In this document: positions 1 through 9,348 of the stretch, piece by piece | Layout: every line of letters starts with the position of its first letter | Position numbering within the stretch: position 1 is the stretch's first letter | The notes under the pieces: model-generated | Databases searched by the model: none | What the model was told of the DNA's origin: nothing | The model's input: only the letters and a program-made list of their open reading frames with translations | Source of the DNA: CBDHGY01 sp965263325 | GTDB taxonomy: Bacteria > Pseudomonadota > Alphaproteobacteria > Caulobacterales > Hyphomonadaceae | Length of the DNA stretch: 64,000 nt | NCBI GenBank assembly: GCA_965263325.1 | Contig: CBDHGY010000002.1 | Location: forward strand, 2,294,001-2,358,000 | Direction of reading: 5' to 3' | Program-made: the position numbers and the translations under genes

Positions 1-2
1 GT

Positions 3-692
3 CAGGGGCTTTCAGATCGCCTGTTGGAGGACGGTCTGAAGGGCCATATCGACCGCTTCGAAACGTATATGGGCGCGCTCAGCAACGGGCTGGAGGCGCT
101 GGATGACAGGCTCCCGCAGCCTTATGTTTCTCTTGCTCATTCTATGGGCGGCGCCATCGCAATGGCGGCTATATCCGAGAAGTTGGTCGATGTGAAAGCA
201 GCCGCGTTCTGCGCGCCCATGTGGGGCCTGAAGACGCGGATATTCGGCATGCGCTATCTTGTTTGGGCGATGAGGGTGACTGGCCGCGGCGGGGACTATG
301 CGATGCAGCCCGGTCCTCCGGAACGATTTAAGGATAATGTCGTCACGCATGACGAAGCGCGCTGGCAGCTGAATAGGGATTTGGTGGAAGCAGCGCCCGG
401 TCTAGACCTTGGTCCGATTACATGGGGGTGGCTCGGAGCATCTCTTACGATCATTGCGGCGTTTGGGAAAAAGGCGAAATTGCAAGGCGTTGATGTTCCG
501 GTCTTCATCGCATCTGCGGGCGAGGAAAAGCTTGTCGATAATTCCAAGCATACGCGCTTTGCATCCATTTTGCCGAACGCAGAACACATCACTGTTGATG
601 GCGCGTACCATGAGATTTTGATGGAGAAAGATCCGCTTCGTCAAGAATTCTGGACAGGATTTGACCGCATGCTAGATCGGGCATCGATCTAG
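3..692 (+). CDS. Alpha/beta hydrolase, lysophospholipase-like (5' partial)
   Basis: The reading frame is open from the left edge, so the true start lies outside the window; an internal TTG at 24 is not a convincing start. The visible part (about 229 codons) has a nucleophile elbow AHSMGGA, matching the GxSxG pattern with Ala in place of the first Gly, and a late His in DGAYHEIL preceded by an acidic stretch, as expected for a Ser-Asp-His hydrolase of the lysophospholipase L2/monoacylglycerol lipase group. It probably hydrolyses lysophospholipids or monoacylglycerols. No membrane segment is visible. The family call is good; the exact substrate is unknown. Confidence 0.7.
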   Translation, partial: QGLSDRLLEDGLKGHIDRFETYMGALSNGLEALDDRLPQPYVSLAHSMGGAIAMAAISEKLVDVKAAAFCAPMWGLKTRIFGMRYLVWAMRVTGRGGDYAMQPGPPERFKDNVVTHDEARWQLNRDLVEAAPGLDLGPITWGWLGASLTIIAAFGKKAKLQGVDVPVFIASAGEEKLVDNSKHTRFASILPNAEHITVDGAYHEILMEKDPLRQEFWTGFDRMLDRASI

Positions 693-757
693 ACAGTGAA
701 GTAAGATCACTCCAGCGCGCGCAGCGATGGCCGATAGACGACCGATCGCATGATGCT

Positions 758-994
758 CTAGATTTTTGCGTTCAGCAGTAGCTGGCGAATGTGATCGCGT
801 GCCGGGCTGCGTGGCTCATCCAGAGAGTAGTGCAGAGGAACCGTCGCATTGGTAACGGGAATCTGTTTATCACCAACCGTGACGCGGACCGAATTCAGCG
901 GTGCTGGCCGTTCGATCGCTGCGATCTCATGGGTGGGGGTTGTCGTGCACGCTACAGGTACGAACAGTGCGATTACAAGAGCAAGTCGTTTCAT
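758..994 (-). CDS. Small putative lipoprotein, unknown function
   Basis: A 78-residue protein starting MKRLALVIALF, with a short hydrophobic signal sequence ending in VPVAC followed by TTTPTHE. This looks like a lipoprotein signal, although Pro at -3 from the Cys is atypical. The mature part (about 60 residues) has no recognised domain. It stands alone between the partial hydrolase and the CoA-transferase, with no operon partner on its strand. The signal sequence makes a real gene likely; the function is unknown. Confidence 0.5.
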   Translation of the reverse strand: MKRLALVIALFVPVACTTTPTHEIAAIERPAPLNSVRVTVGDKQIPVTNATVPLHYSLDEPRSPARDHIRQLLLNAKI

Positions 995-1155
995 GGTGCG
1001 GCTCCAATAAGTTGAATATGTTAGATACTAGCATCAAAGCCTTAACCATAAATTGCGCTGACTGGTTTCTATACGGAGTAACTTGATCTTGAGCTATGGG
1101 CGTCCCCTTGCGGCGGCAGTTGACATTCTACGACATCTGAGAGAGCGCTGGGTCT

Positions 1156-2343
1156 ATGAAAGAACCTCCTCTATCTGGCTTGAAAGTTCTTGAGCTTGGA
1201 CAATTGATCGCTGGTCCGTTTTGCGGTCAGCTGCTCGGCGATTTTGGCGCGAGTGTCGTAAAAATTGAGGCACCTGGCCAGCCGGACCCGGCGCGTCATT
1301 GGGGTGCGGGCAAGGTAGATGGCCGCTCCGTTTTCTGGCCGATCATCGGCAGAAACAAGCGGTCTCTCACATTGAATTTGCGAGAATCGGAGGGCCAGGA
1401 AATTCTTCGAGAACTCGCACAATCAGCAGATATATTGGTCGAGAATTTTCGGCCGGGCACGCTGGAACGCTGGGGACTTGGGCCAGATATACTACACGCA
1501 CTCAACCCGCGCCTGATCATCGTTCGAATTTCTGGATATGGCCAGACCGGCCCAGAGGCGCACAAGGGTGGTTTCGCAACGATTGCTGAGGCCAAGGCGG
1601 GATTGAGATATCTTATCGGCGATCCAGACCGGCTTCCCGCACGCGCCGGTGTTTCGCTCGGCGACACCGTAACCGGCACGTTTGCAGCGCTGGGCGCTAT
1701 CCTGGCGCTGTATGCACGCGAGCGATCTGGCCGTGGCCAGATTGTTGACTCAGCGATTTATGAGAGCGTGCTTGCGCTTATGGAAAGTTTAGTCCCGGAA
1801 TATGCGCTTGCCGGACACATAAAAGAGCGCTCCGGGGGCATCCTGCCGAAAGTTGCCCCTTCCGGCATTTATCCATGTGCGGACGGGTTTGTGGTGATCG
1901 GTGCGAATTCTGATGCGTTGTTCAAGCGTCTTGCGGAGATGTGCGGAACGGACTGGGCCAGCGATCCAAAGTACGCGACGCATAACGCCCGCGGCGAGAG
2001 ACAAGCTGAACTAGATTCCCTCATCAGCGAATGGACGAGTGCACGACCGGTTTCAGATGTTATTCGGCTGACGGAAGAGTTCGCGATCCCAAGCGGACCT
2101 GTGAACACAGCCAAGGATGTGTTTGAAGATGCTCACATTAATGCGCGCAAGGCGATTATTCGCGTGCTTGACCCGAGCCTCGGCGAAGTGCCTATGCAGT
2201 CGGTGTTTCCATATCTCTCTGAAACGCCTGGACGTGTCGACTCGACAGGTCCGGAACTTGGCGAGCACACAGAAGAGGTGCTTACCGAGCTTGGAAAAAC
2301 GGTGGAAGATATAGCGGGCCTGAGATCACGCGGGATCGTTTAG
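1156..2343 (+). CDS. CaiB/BaiF family (class III) CoA-transferase
   Basis: A 395-residue protein of the usual length for family III CoA-transferases, which move CoA between carboxylic acids through a covalent aspartyl-CoA intermediate. The N-terminus LSGLKVLELGQLIAGPFCG is the classic family opening, and the VENFRPG and GYGQTGP motifs follow. Asp170 in SLGDTVTG is the likely catalytic Asp. Substrates cannot be told from sequence; relatives act on carnitine, formate/oxalate, succinate or 2-methylacyl-CoA. The stop codon overlaps that of the convergent dapF gene by four bases. Confidence 0.9.
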   Translation: MKEPPLSGLKVLELGQLIAGPFCGQLLGDFGASVVKIEAPGQPDPARHWGAGKVDGRSVFWPIIGRNKRSLTLNLRESEGQEILRELAQSADILVENFRPGTLERWGLGPDILHALNPRLIIVRISGYGQTGPEAHKGGFATIAEAKAGLRYLIGDPDRLPARAGVSLGDTVTGTFAALGAILALYARERSGRGQIVDSAIYESVLALMESLVPEYALAGHIKERSGGILPKVAPSGIYPCADGFVVIGANSDALFKRLAEMCGTDWASDPKYATHNARGERQAELDSLISEWTSARPVSDVIRLTEEFAIPSGPVNTAKDVFEDAHINARKAIIRVLDPSLGEVPMQSVFPYLSETPGRVDSTGPELGEHTEEVLTELGKTVEDIAGLRSRGIV

Positions 2344-3149
2344 ATTGAACCTGAATATTCCAGCTCAACCGGGCCCGTCATTAGCACACGGTCTGTGGCT
2401 TCATCCCAGCGTATCTGCAACTCGCCGCCATCAAGTATGAGCTTGGCTTGCCGCCCTGTTTTGCCAGCACGAGCCGCACAAACGAGCGCTGCGCAGGCAC
2501 CTGTTCCGCAGGCCTTGGTGAGCCCAGCTCCGCGCTCCCACACACGCAGCCGAATAGTCGCTGGGTCGATGATTTGCGCAAATCCGACATTTACCCCCTC
2601 GGGAAATGTTGGATGCCATTCGACGAGGGGGCCGATCGCAGGGATGTCGTATTTCTCGACATCATCCACGAAGAATACGGCATGCGGATTTCCCATGGAG
2701 ACCACGGCTGGCCGAGAGAGATACGGATTGTCGATTGGCCCAACTTTTACATCAACGCCGCGCACATCCATTTTTTCACTTAGCGGGATATCTTCCCACC
2801 CCATGAGAGGTGAACCCATGTCCACGGTGACAAGACCACCCTCAGCGCGAGATCCTTTTAGCATGTCTGCTTCGGTTCGGATGACGACTTCATCCTTGCC
2901 CGTCTCTTCAAGCAAGAGGTGGGCTACCGCACGCGTTCCGTTGCCGCATGCCGCAACTTCTTCACCGTCCGCATTCCAGATGCGCATAAATGCGTCACGG
3001 GTTGCGTCACGCTCGATCGCCAGAATTTGATCAGCGGCAGCTTTCTGCGCGATCGCGCGGATGGTTTGTTTGTCGGGTTCGAAGGCTGTTGCGCGTGCGT
3101 CAAACACCGCGAACGCATTGCCTGCCCCATTCATTTTCCAGAACTTCAT
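2340..3149 (-). CDS. dapF: Diaminopimelate epimerase
   Basis: Interconverts LL- and meso-diaminopimelate for lysine and peptidoglycan synthesis in the cytoplasm. The 269-residue length is typical. The opening MKFWKMNGAGNAF contains the family NGAGN motif, and both catalytic cysteines are present, Cys68 in AACGNGTRA and Cys214 in KACGTGACA, which act as the acid/base pair. The start at 3149 gives the normal family N-terminus. The amidase gene upstream on the same strand ends 56 bases away, so co-transcription is possible. The gene ends in a TTAG overlap with the CoA-transferase stop. Confidence 0.96.
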   Translation of the reverse strand: MKFWKMNGAGNAFAVFDARATAFEPDKQTIRAIAQKAAADQILAIERDATRDAFMRIWNADGEEVAACGNGTRAVAHLLLEETGKDEVVIRTEADMLKGSRAEGGLVTVDMGSPLMGWEDIPLSEKMDVRGVDVKVGPIDNPYLSRPAVVSMGNPHAVFFVDDVEKYDIPAIGPLVEWHPTFPEGVNVGFAQIIDPATIRLRVWERGAGLTKACGTGACAALVCAARAGKTGRQAKLILDGGELQIRWDEATDRVLMTGPVELEYSGSI

Positions 3150-3205
3150 ATCGCCTATCTAGGGATGTTTTGCGTCAGCGAAAAGGCGGAGATTCTTAAG
3201 CCAGG

Positions 3206-4933
3206 CTAAAGCGATAGCTCAGGCCTGCGGCCGCTTACGTCAAGCGTAGCTTCTAATTGACGGCCGAATGCGAGCATTGGCCCTTCCCCAAATAAGGGTG
3301 CCCACAAAGAGATAGATGAAGGAACTTCCGCTATATCTTCGTTTAAAGGCTTGTCAGCATTGAAGAAAGCGCGTGTCGGCTGCTTTTGGAATCCGGCCCG
3401 CATTACGAGGCATGGATGTCCAGTGAAGTTCGTCGGGGTCAGCATTCCGGCAGAAAAGCTCGGACCGATGACCACGTCAAAACTCTCAAAAGCTTCATGC
3501 ATTTGCTGCATCCAGAGCCGTCTTAGGCGGTCAATCTGCATCAGATCAATGGCTGACAGGAAGCGCGCTGCGCGGAATGTGTTTGGCCAGGCGGTATCGT
3601 CTTGCCAGACAAGGTCATCATCCTTGCCAGAGAAAGTCATGTCTTCAAAGGCAGCGGCTGCCTCAGCGAACAATTGTTGGACCAGCGGACCAGCTGGCAG
3701 GTCCGGCAAGGTAAATGTCGCTGTGCTTGCGCCGAGTGATTTTGCGGCATCGATCGCTGCGGTTTCATGATCGGCAAAAGTTTCTGGATCACCGGCGATC
3801 CCTAGTCGCAAGCCGCTGAGATCAACATTATGAGAGTAGCTGAACCGCGTATCCAGGCTAGATGCATCCCCCGCATCAGCCCCATTGATGACCGACATAA
3901 CAATCGCCAAATCCTCAACAGATCGTGCCATCGGGCCAACCTTGTCGAGAGACCAGCAAAGCGCCATCCCGCCCTGGCGAGAGATGCGGCCAAAAGTTGG
4001 GCGCAGCGCCGCACCGCCGCAGCGTTCAGATGGTGAGACAAGCGAGCCGAGCGTTTCAGTGCCAATGGCGAACGCGCAAAGCCCGCCGGCAACCGCGCTG
4101 GCCGATCCAGCACTCGAACCGGACGACCCTTCTGAGGTGTTCCACGGATTGCGCGTAATCCCATCGAACCAGATGTCACCATAGGCAAGTGCGCCGCAGG
4201 TCGTTTTCCCAAGCAGAACTGCGCCGGCGTCTTTCAATTTACGTACGATCGTACAGTCCGCGCTGGCAGGTGGATTGTTCTTGTAAGGCTCAGCGCCCCA
4301 AGTTGTTGTGACCCCTTCGGCATCGAACAGATCTTTCAGAGCGTAGGGGACACCGTGCAGGGGCCCGCGCCGATTTCCGGCTTGCAACTCGGCGTCTGCA
4401 GCATCGGCTTCGGCTAAGGCGCGCTCGCGCGTAACGGTAATGAAGGCGCGCAGTTCCGGATCGAGTGCTTCAATCCGGCCGAGATAGGTCTCAGTGACCA
4501 GCCGGCTCGTGATCACGCCAGAGGCAATCCAGCGACCAATCTGCTTTGCGCTGGCGAAAGGTATGGCGCGCGGTCCGGGCTTTGGCCCGGCTGGGACCGG
4601 CGCAAGATTGAGGCTCGGCACCGGGCGCGTATCGTAGGATTTTCCCGGCAGGCGCGGGTCGAACGTCAATGCAGGTGCAAGCGTATTGGGCTTTTCAACA
4701 CCCCGTAATTGGCGGAGTACATCAAGACGACCTTCCAGCGTTTCTGCCATCTGCGTGCGCTCATCATCGGTAAACTCGACATCAAATAGCGCCTCAACCT
4801 GTTGTGATGATGTAACTTTTTCGGTTTCAGAAGTGATTGCCTCTTCCTCAGCGTTTGAGCAACCCGCAACCGCGCCAATGCTGGCGAGCGCTGCTGATGC
4901 TTTCATAAAGTCCCGGCGCGACCCTTTGTTCAT
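3206..4933 (-). CDS. Tat-exported amidase lipoprotein (amidase signature family)
   Basis: The ATG at 4933 is preferred because AAGGGG precedes it by about six bases; a TTG nine codons upstream lacks that support. The 575-residue protein begins with a twin-arginine signal (SRRDFMKASAALAS) ending in a lipobox-like AVAGC, so it is probably exported folded and lipid-anchored. The amidase signature Ser-Ser-Lys machinery is visible: Lys in ALKDLFDAEG, the Gly/Ser-rich GSSGSSAGSASA, and the nucleophile region GTETLGSLVSP, where the usual GGS is LGS. It should hydrolyse amide bonds of an unknown extracytoplasmic substrate. Divergent from the prolyl oligopeptidase gene. Confidence 0.88.
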   Translation of the reverse strand: MNKGSRRDFMKASAALASIGAVAGCSNAEEEAITSETEKVTSSQQVEALFDVEFTDDERTQMAETLEGRLDVLRQLRGVEKPNTLAPALTFDPRLPGKSYDTRPVPSLNLAPVPAGPKPGPRAIPFASAKQIGRWIASGVITSRLVTETYLGRIEALDPELRAFITVTRERALAEADAADAELQAGNRRGPLHGVPYALKDLFDAEGVTTTWGAEPYKNNPPASADCTIVRKLKDAGAVLLGKTTCGALAYGDIWFDGITRNPWNTSEGSSGSSAGSASAVAGGLCAFAIGTETLGSLVSPSERCGGAALRPTFGRISRQGGMALCWSLDKVGPMARSVEDLAIVMSVINGADAGDASSLDTRFSYSHNVDLSGLRLGIAGDPETFADHETAAIDAAKSLGASTATFTLPDLPAGPLVQQLFAEAAAAFEDMTFSGKDDDLVWQDDTAWPNTFRAARFLSAIDLMQIDRLRRLWMQQMHEAFESFDVVIGPSFSAGMLTPTNFTGHPCLVMRAGFQKQPTRAFFNADKPLNEDIAEVPSSISLWAPLFGEGPMLAFGRQLEATLDVSGRRPELSL

Positions 4934-5021
4934 TGGCTTTCCCCTTGTGTTTCCGAGCAAGCAAGAGTGTATTCGCCGAAATCACCTAAGAGCAATGTGT
5001 ATCTTGAAGGGGAGACGACCC

Positions 5022-7205
5022 ATGCGCACATCAATTTTTGCAGTTTCCGCGCTGGCGCTGACCATCGCTGCCTGTGGACAGGAGGAAACCTCAACCATGC
5101 CAGATGCAGAACCGGCAAAAGCGGAAAAAGAAATTGTCCAGATCGATCCGGACAATGACCCGAACGTCTGGATGGAAGACGTCGAAGGCGAGGAAGCGCT
5201 GTCATGGGTACGTGGCCAAAACGATCGCTCGCTTGCGATTATCAATGCCTACTCGGGATATGAATCCAACTACGAGAATATGCTCGCGCTTGCGACCGAT
5301 GAAGAGCGCATTCCTTATGTCACAATCCGCGACGGGCTTGCTTATAATTTTTGGCAGGATGAAACCAATACTCGCGGGCTTTGGCGGCGCACGACGCTCG
5401 AAAGCTACAAGACCGACAATCCGGAATGGGAAACAATTCTCGATTTCGACAAACTTGCCGAGGATGAGGGGAAGAATTGGGTCTACAAAGGTGCCAATTG
5501 CTTCAAGCCGCAGGCTGCGAGCAAATACCTTTGCATGGTTTCACTCTCAGATGGCGGTAAGGATGCGGTCATCAATCGCGAGTTCGATCTTGAAACCAAG
5601 ACTTTTGTCGAAGGCGGCTTTGAAACATTCGAGGCCAAGCAGGGGCTTGCCTGGATTGATCACGACACGATCCTGATCGGTACTGACTGGGGCCAAGACG
5701 GCTCCACGCTAACTGAGTCTGGTTACGCGAATGTCCTGAAGGTCTGGAAACGCGGTACGCCGCTGGAAAGCGCCGAGACGGTCTTCGAAGGTAACAAGGA
5801 AGATGTTGGGTCGTTCCCGCTATCGAGAGAGCTCGATACAGGTGAGATGGTCTACGGCGCGTGGCAAGCGACCAGTTTCTATACGCGCAATGTCATCTTG
5901 CTGAACGGCGAGGAGCCATTGCGATATCCGATCCCTGAGAAAGCGTCGCTGGACAATGTCTATGGAGGCTATCAACTGATCACGCTCCAGGAAGATTGGT
6001 CACCAGAGGGCCAGGATGGTGATTTCAAGACGGGTGATCTTCTTGCCTTTAGTGATGAAGCTTTCCGCACGAGCGGTGAATTGCCGCCTGTCGAGCTCGT
6101 ATTCCGCGCAAATGATCGCCAGGCTGTAAATGGCGTCGCCGTTTCAAAGAATGCCGCTTTGCTTTCGATCAACGAAAATGTTGCGGCCAAAATTCTGAAG
6201 CTGGAGCGCGGCGAAGACGGTTGGGCCACAAGCCCGGTTGCTTTGCCAGGCACAGGCCAGGCCGGCATTGCCTTTGCGGATAAGGACGAGGATGTGGTGT
6301 TCTTCAACTATGAAGACTTCCTCACGCCGGACAGCCTTCTGACCTATGATGATGTGACGGGGGCTGTAGAGCCACTAAAAAGCCTGCCAGCGAAATTCAA
6401 TTCTGAAGGTCTAACGGTTGCCCAGCATTTTGCGACCTCAGCTGATGGCACGGAAGTTCCCTACTTTATCGTGCACCGCGAGGATATCGCGCTCGATGGC
6501 GCAACGCCGACACTGCTATACGGCTATGGCGGTTTCGAGATTTCGATGAGACCTTCGTATAGCGGCGGTATTGGTCGTCTTTGGTTGGAAAAGGGCGGAG
6601 CGTATGTGCTTGCTAACATCCGAGGCGGCGGTGAATTCGGGCCGAGCTGGCACCAGGCTGGCCTCAAGACCGAACGTCAGCGCATTTTTGATGATTTCAT
6701 TGCGGTCGGGGAAGATCTGATCGCGCGCAAGATCACGAGCCCAGACCATCTTGGCATTATGGGTGGGTCGAATGGCGGTTTGCTCATGGGTGTGATGCTC
6801 ACGCAGCGCCCAGATCTCTGGGACGCCGTTGTTATCCAGGTGCCTTTGCTGGATATGCTGCGGTATCATAAGCTTCTGGCGGGTGCCTCATGGATCGCTG
6901 AGTACGGTGATCCGGATGTGGCCACAGAGCGCGCATTCCTTGAGGCGACATCGCCCTATCACAATTTTGATGCGGCTGCAGACTATCCAACGCCATTCTT
7001 CGTCACATCGACGAAAGATGACCGCGTGCATCCGGGTCACGCGCGTAAGATGGCGAAACTCTTCGAAGACGCTGGTAAGCCCTTCCTCTATTATGAGAAC
7101 ATTGATGGCGGCCACTCAGCGGCAGCGAACCGAAAAGAAAGTGCCAAGCGAAGCGCGCTTGAGTTTACGTATCTTTATGAACGCCTTTTCCCGGCGGCCG
7201 AATAG
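5022..7205 (+). CDS. Prolyl oligopeptidase family serine peptidase (S9A), lipoprotein
   Basis: A 727-residue periplasmic or outer-membrane-anchored peptidase. The ATG at 5022 gives a lipoprotein signal, MRTSIFAVSALALTIAACGQ, with lipobox IAAC, whereas the frame upstream lies antisense to the amidase gene. The N-terminal half should be the beta-propeller (WMEDVEGEEALSWV, VYKGANC) and the C-terminal part the alpha/beta-hydrolase domain. Catalytic residues are Ser583 in GGSNGGLLMG, Asp in KDDRVHPGHA and His698 in DGGHSAA. It cleaves short proline-containing peptides. It shares an 88-base divergent promoter region with the amidase. Confidence 0.93.
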   Translation: MRTSIFAVSALALTIAACGQEETSTMPDAEPAKAEKEIVQIDPDNDPNVWMEDVEGEEALSWVRGQNDRSLAIINAYSGYESNYENMLALATDEERIPYVTIRDGLAYNFWQDETNTRGLWRRTTLESYKTDNPEWETILDFDKLAEDEGKNWVYKGANCFKPQAASKYLCMVSLSDGGKDAVINREFDLETKTFVEGGFETFEAKQGLAWIDHDTILIGTDWGQDGSTLTESGYANVLKVWKRGTPLESAETVFEGNKEDVGSFPLSRELDTGEMVYGAWQATSFYTRNVILLNGEEPLRYPIPEKASLDNVYGGYQLITLQEDWSPEGQDGDFKTGDLLAFSDEAFRTSGELPPVELVFRANDRQAVNGVAVSKNAALLSINENVAAKILKLERGEDGWATSPVALPGTGQAGIAFADKDEDVVFFNYEDFLTPDSLLTYDDVTGAVEPLKSLPAKFNSEGLTVAQHFATSADGTEVPYFIVHREDIALDGATPTLLYGYGGFEISMRPSYSGGIGRLWLEKGGAYVLANIRGGGEFGPSWHQAGLKTERQRIFDDFIAVGEDLIARKITSPDHLGIMGGSNGGLLMGVMLTQRPDLWDAVVIQVPLLDMLRYHKLLAGASWIAEYGDPDVATERAFLEATSPYHNFDAAADYPTPFFVTSTKDDRVHPGHARKMAKLFEDAGKPFLYYENIDGGHSAAANRKESAKRSALEFTYLYERLFPAAE

Positions 7206-7225
7206 GTAGATCGACGACGCAATAT

Positions 7226-8179
7226 TTAGTATCGCCGTACGCGGCCCTGCTGCGGCGATATTTTAAAGTGACGCGCTGATCCTTCAGGTCTTTCTCTTCC
7301 AAGCAGAACGAGTTCATCAGAGCGGTCGATTTGCAGATGAAACTCGCGCAACAGATCGAGCCCAATCACCATCATGGGCTCGTTTTCCATTTTTAAATGC
7401 TGGAACAGCGGCGGGTCCGCAGCAAGAATATCGAAGGCGCGCATCCTGTGAGAGCCGATCTTGAAGCGCTTGGCATTGAAGACGCGAACTTGCACACCGG
7501 CCGAAGCAATTCCGATGAGCCGCCGCGTTTTGTCCATGTCGAGCTTGGCCCTGGAGGCTTCTGCGAAGGCGGAGTTTACATAGGTCACATCAGACCCGGT
7601 ATCGATCAGCGCGCGCCCGGGTTTACCATTCAGCCGAACGGGTACGAATAACAGCCCGTCAATCTCTTCGTATTTAATCCGGCTAACAATATTATCCCGC
7701 GATTGCCGTTCTGGTTTGCGGTCATAAAACTTGATCGTGTTGGCCTCGAAATTGAAATCGACGCTGCGCCCGGGAAGCGCTTTCAGCGGCACAATTGTGC
7801 GATGCCCGATGAACCTCGATTTTGAATTGACCGCAGCGTTTACGGTGCCAAGTGAGGTGTTTCCTGTCACCAGCGGACCAATCTGTGTCGTCGGGTACTC
7901 TTTTACACCATCCATGCCGAGAATATCGACCGGGCTATCCAAAGGCCGCGAATTAAAATCGTTCAGAACGGAATGATCGACCATGAAGAAAGTTGCCGCA
8001 GTATCAAGAACAGCCGGCACGTTTTTCTCGCCAACCTTAAGCGTAATGGTCATCCGGTCTTCTTCGTCGACATTTACAGAAAGTTGGTCTTTGGGATCAG
8101 CGTTTGCAAAATCAGGCCAAAGCAGACTGGCCGCCATCAGGCAGGCGAAGGTTCCAAAGAGCTGCCTTACCATTTTCAT
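7226..8179 (-). CDS. Secreted retropepsin-like aspartic protease, two-lobed
   Basis: A 317-residue protein with a signal peptide (MKMVRQLFGTFACLMAASLL, cleavage near FANA). Two retropepsin-like halves are visible. The first carries DTA at residues 59-61 (AVLDTAATFFMVD) and the second a canonical DTG at 193-195 (ALIDTGSDVTYVN). Each is followed by the hydrophobic flap-type and GLDLL segments of this family. A single chain with two lobes resembles pepsin, but most bacterial members of this group are one-lobed. The DTA lobe may be catalytic or structural. It lies alone, convergent with the oligopeptidase gene. Confidence 0.75.
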   Translation of the reverse strand: MKMVRQLFGTFACLMAASLLWPDFANADPKDQLSVNVDEEDRMTITLKVGEKNVPAVLDTAATFFMVDHSVLNDFNSRPLDSPVDILGMDGVKEYPTTQIGPLVTGNTSLGTVNAAVNSKSRFIGHRTIVPLKALPGRSVDFNFEANTIKFYDRKPERQSRDNIVSRIKYEEIDGLLFVPVRLNGKPGRALIDTGSDVTYVNSAFAEASRAKLDMDKTRRLIGIASAGVQVRVFNAKRFKIGSHRMRAFDILAADPPLFQHLKMENEPMMVIGLDLLREFHLQIDRSDELVLLGRERPEGSARHFKISPQQGRVRRY

Positions 8180-8324
8180 TCAGCACATCCTGATGAGAAC
8201 TGAACCGTGTAAGGAGTATGCCAGAAAAGTGGGGCTTGCTCAATTTTGTTCCAGACAAACTTGGGTGATTGACTTTAGAGGCGTGAGAATGCATATTGTT
8301 TATCAATAAATATTGGAGTCTCAC

Positions 8325-8726
8325 ATGCGCGCAGAAATCGTCCGCCTTGGACTACATCAGGTCGATCTCAAGATCGTGTCAGGCGAGCGCATGCATGTGC
8401 TGTCCTGGCGGCGCACCCTGTTCTGGGACGAAGTGCTTCTGGATGGGACGCGTCAGGCACACTCTTCCGGCCTGTGGGGACGAGAAAAAGTGTATGGTCT
8501 TGTGTTTGGCCGCGATGATGATGGGAATGGCGGCGAGCGTGTGATGCTGCTGCTCGATCCTCGCAATTCAGATCGGTGGACCGGAACCGGCGATACAATT
8601 GCTGGTGTACGATTGGAAACCGCGGCAGGCCCATTGGTCGCCCATGGTACGCTCGATCCAAAGTCTCTTGAGAAGCCAGCCACCTTCTCAGCCTGGATGA
8701 AAAAGCAAATGGGCATGGAGTGGTAG
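8325..8726 (+). CDS. Hypothetical protein
   Basis: A 133-residue soluble protein of unknown function. The ATG at 8325 is chosen because GGAG lies seven bases upstream; a TTG at 8313 overlaps that site. The sequence is rich in beta-prone and Trp residues (LSWRRTLFWDEVLLDG) and has an acidic turn GRDDDGNGGE that could bind a cation, but no family was recognised. No signal peptide or membrane helix. It converges with the DUF2794 gene eleven bases downstream. Confidence 0.6.
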   Translation: MRAEIVRLGLHQVDLKIVSGERMHVLSWRRTLFWDEVLLDGTRQAHSSGLWGREKVYGLVFGRDDDGNGGERVMLLLDPRNSDRWTGTGDTIAGVRLETAAGPLVAHGTLDPKSLEKPATFSAWMKKQMGMEW

Positions 8727-8736
8727 TGCTCCAGCC

Positions 8737-9069
8737 TTAGATCACCTGGAACCGCTTTTTGTCGAACACTCTGAGCACGGAAGCCAGTTCATGTCCGCGC
8801 TTCAAAACCTGACCTGCCGATCCATAAACAACGTAAGCGCCCTGTTTGTTCGCCAGGGCAGGGATTTTCTCAATGCGCCAGGTCGGTTGCTCTGCCGCCC
8901 GGCGATAAATAGCGAATACAGCGCGGTCTTTACCCATACCAATGCCGTAATCTCGCGCTTCTCCTGATCGGACGAGCAGGCCGTAAATGTCCATGATTCG
9001 GTTCAGTTCGGGGCGCTGAAATGCAACTTTAACCGGATATGATTTGTTTCGGTTTGGTACTGATGTCAT
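8737..9069 (-). CDS. DUF2794 domain protein
   Basis: A 110-residue protein matching the small DUF2794 family, which is largely confined to alphaproteobacteria. Family features seen are the PELNRIMDIYGLLV helix, the EARDYGIGMGKDRAVFAIYRR core and the C-terminal GQVLKRGHELASVLRVFD. The ATG at 9069 is preferred over a GTG three codons upstream. Function is unknown. The protein is cytoplasmic, with no signal or membrane segment. Confidence 0.82.
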   Translation of the reverse strand: MTSVPNRNKSYPVKVAFQRPELNRIMDIYGLLVRSGEARDYGIGMGKDRAVFAIYRRAAEQPTWRIEKIPALANKQGAYVVYGSAGQVLKRGHELASVLRVFDKKRFQVI

Positions 9070-9348
9070 TTTTTCCACGATTAGTTTTCTCAGTATCTAT
9101 TGTTAATATTGCAAAAAATTCGCGCATGAAGTGATTTTAATGTTACTGCCCAAATTCGCCGCAATATTGTCTTGCCATGGACTTAGACCCACGACAGTCT
9201 GTACTTGTCGGGCGGTGGTCTTTAGCAGGCATCCCAGACCCATCAGCCCCCCCAGCCCCCTGGGGCGCCTCGTTCTCCGCTGCTCGACACCTTTCCTTTC
9301 ATAGCAAGATAATGCAAGTCCTGTGGCCGTCGCACAAGGAGGCTTTGC

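Noticed and set aside
9070..9348. A 60-codon plus-strand frame and C-run (CAGCCCCCCCAGCC) between DUF2794 and the creatininase gene
   Set aside because: No ribosome site or domain supports the frame; it overlaps the creatininase gene start.
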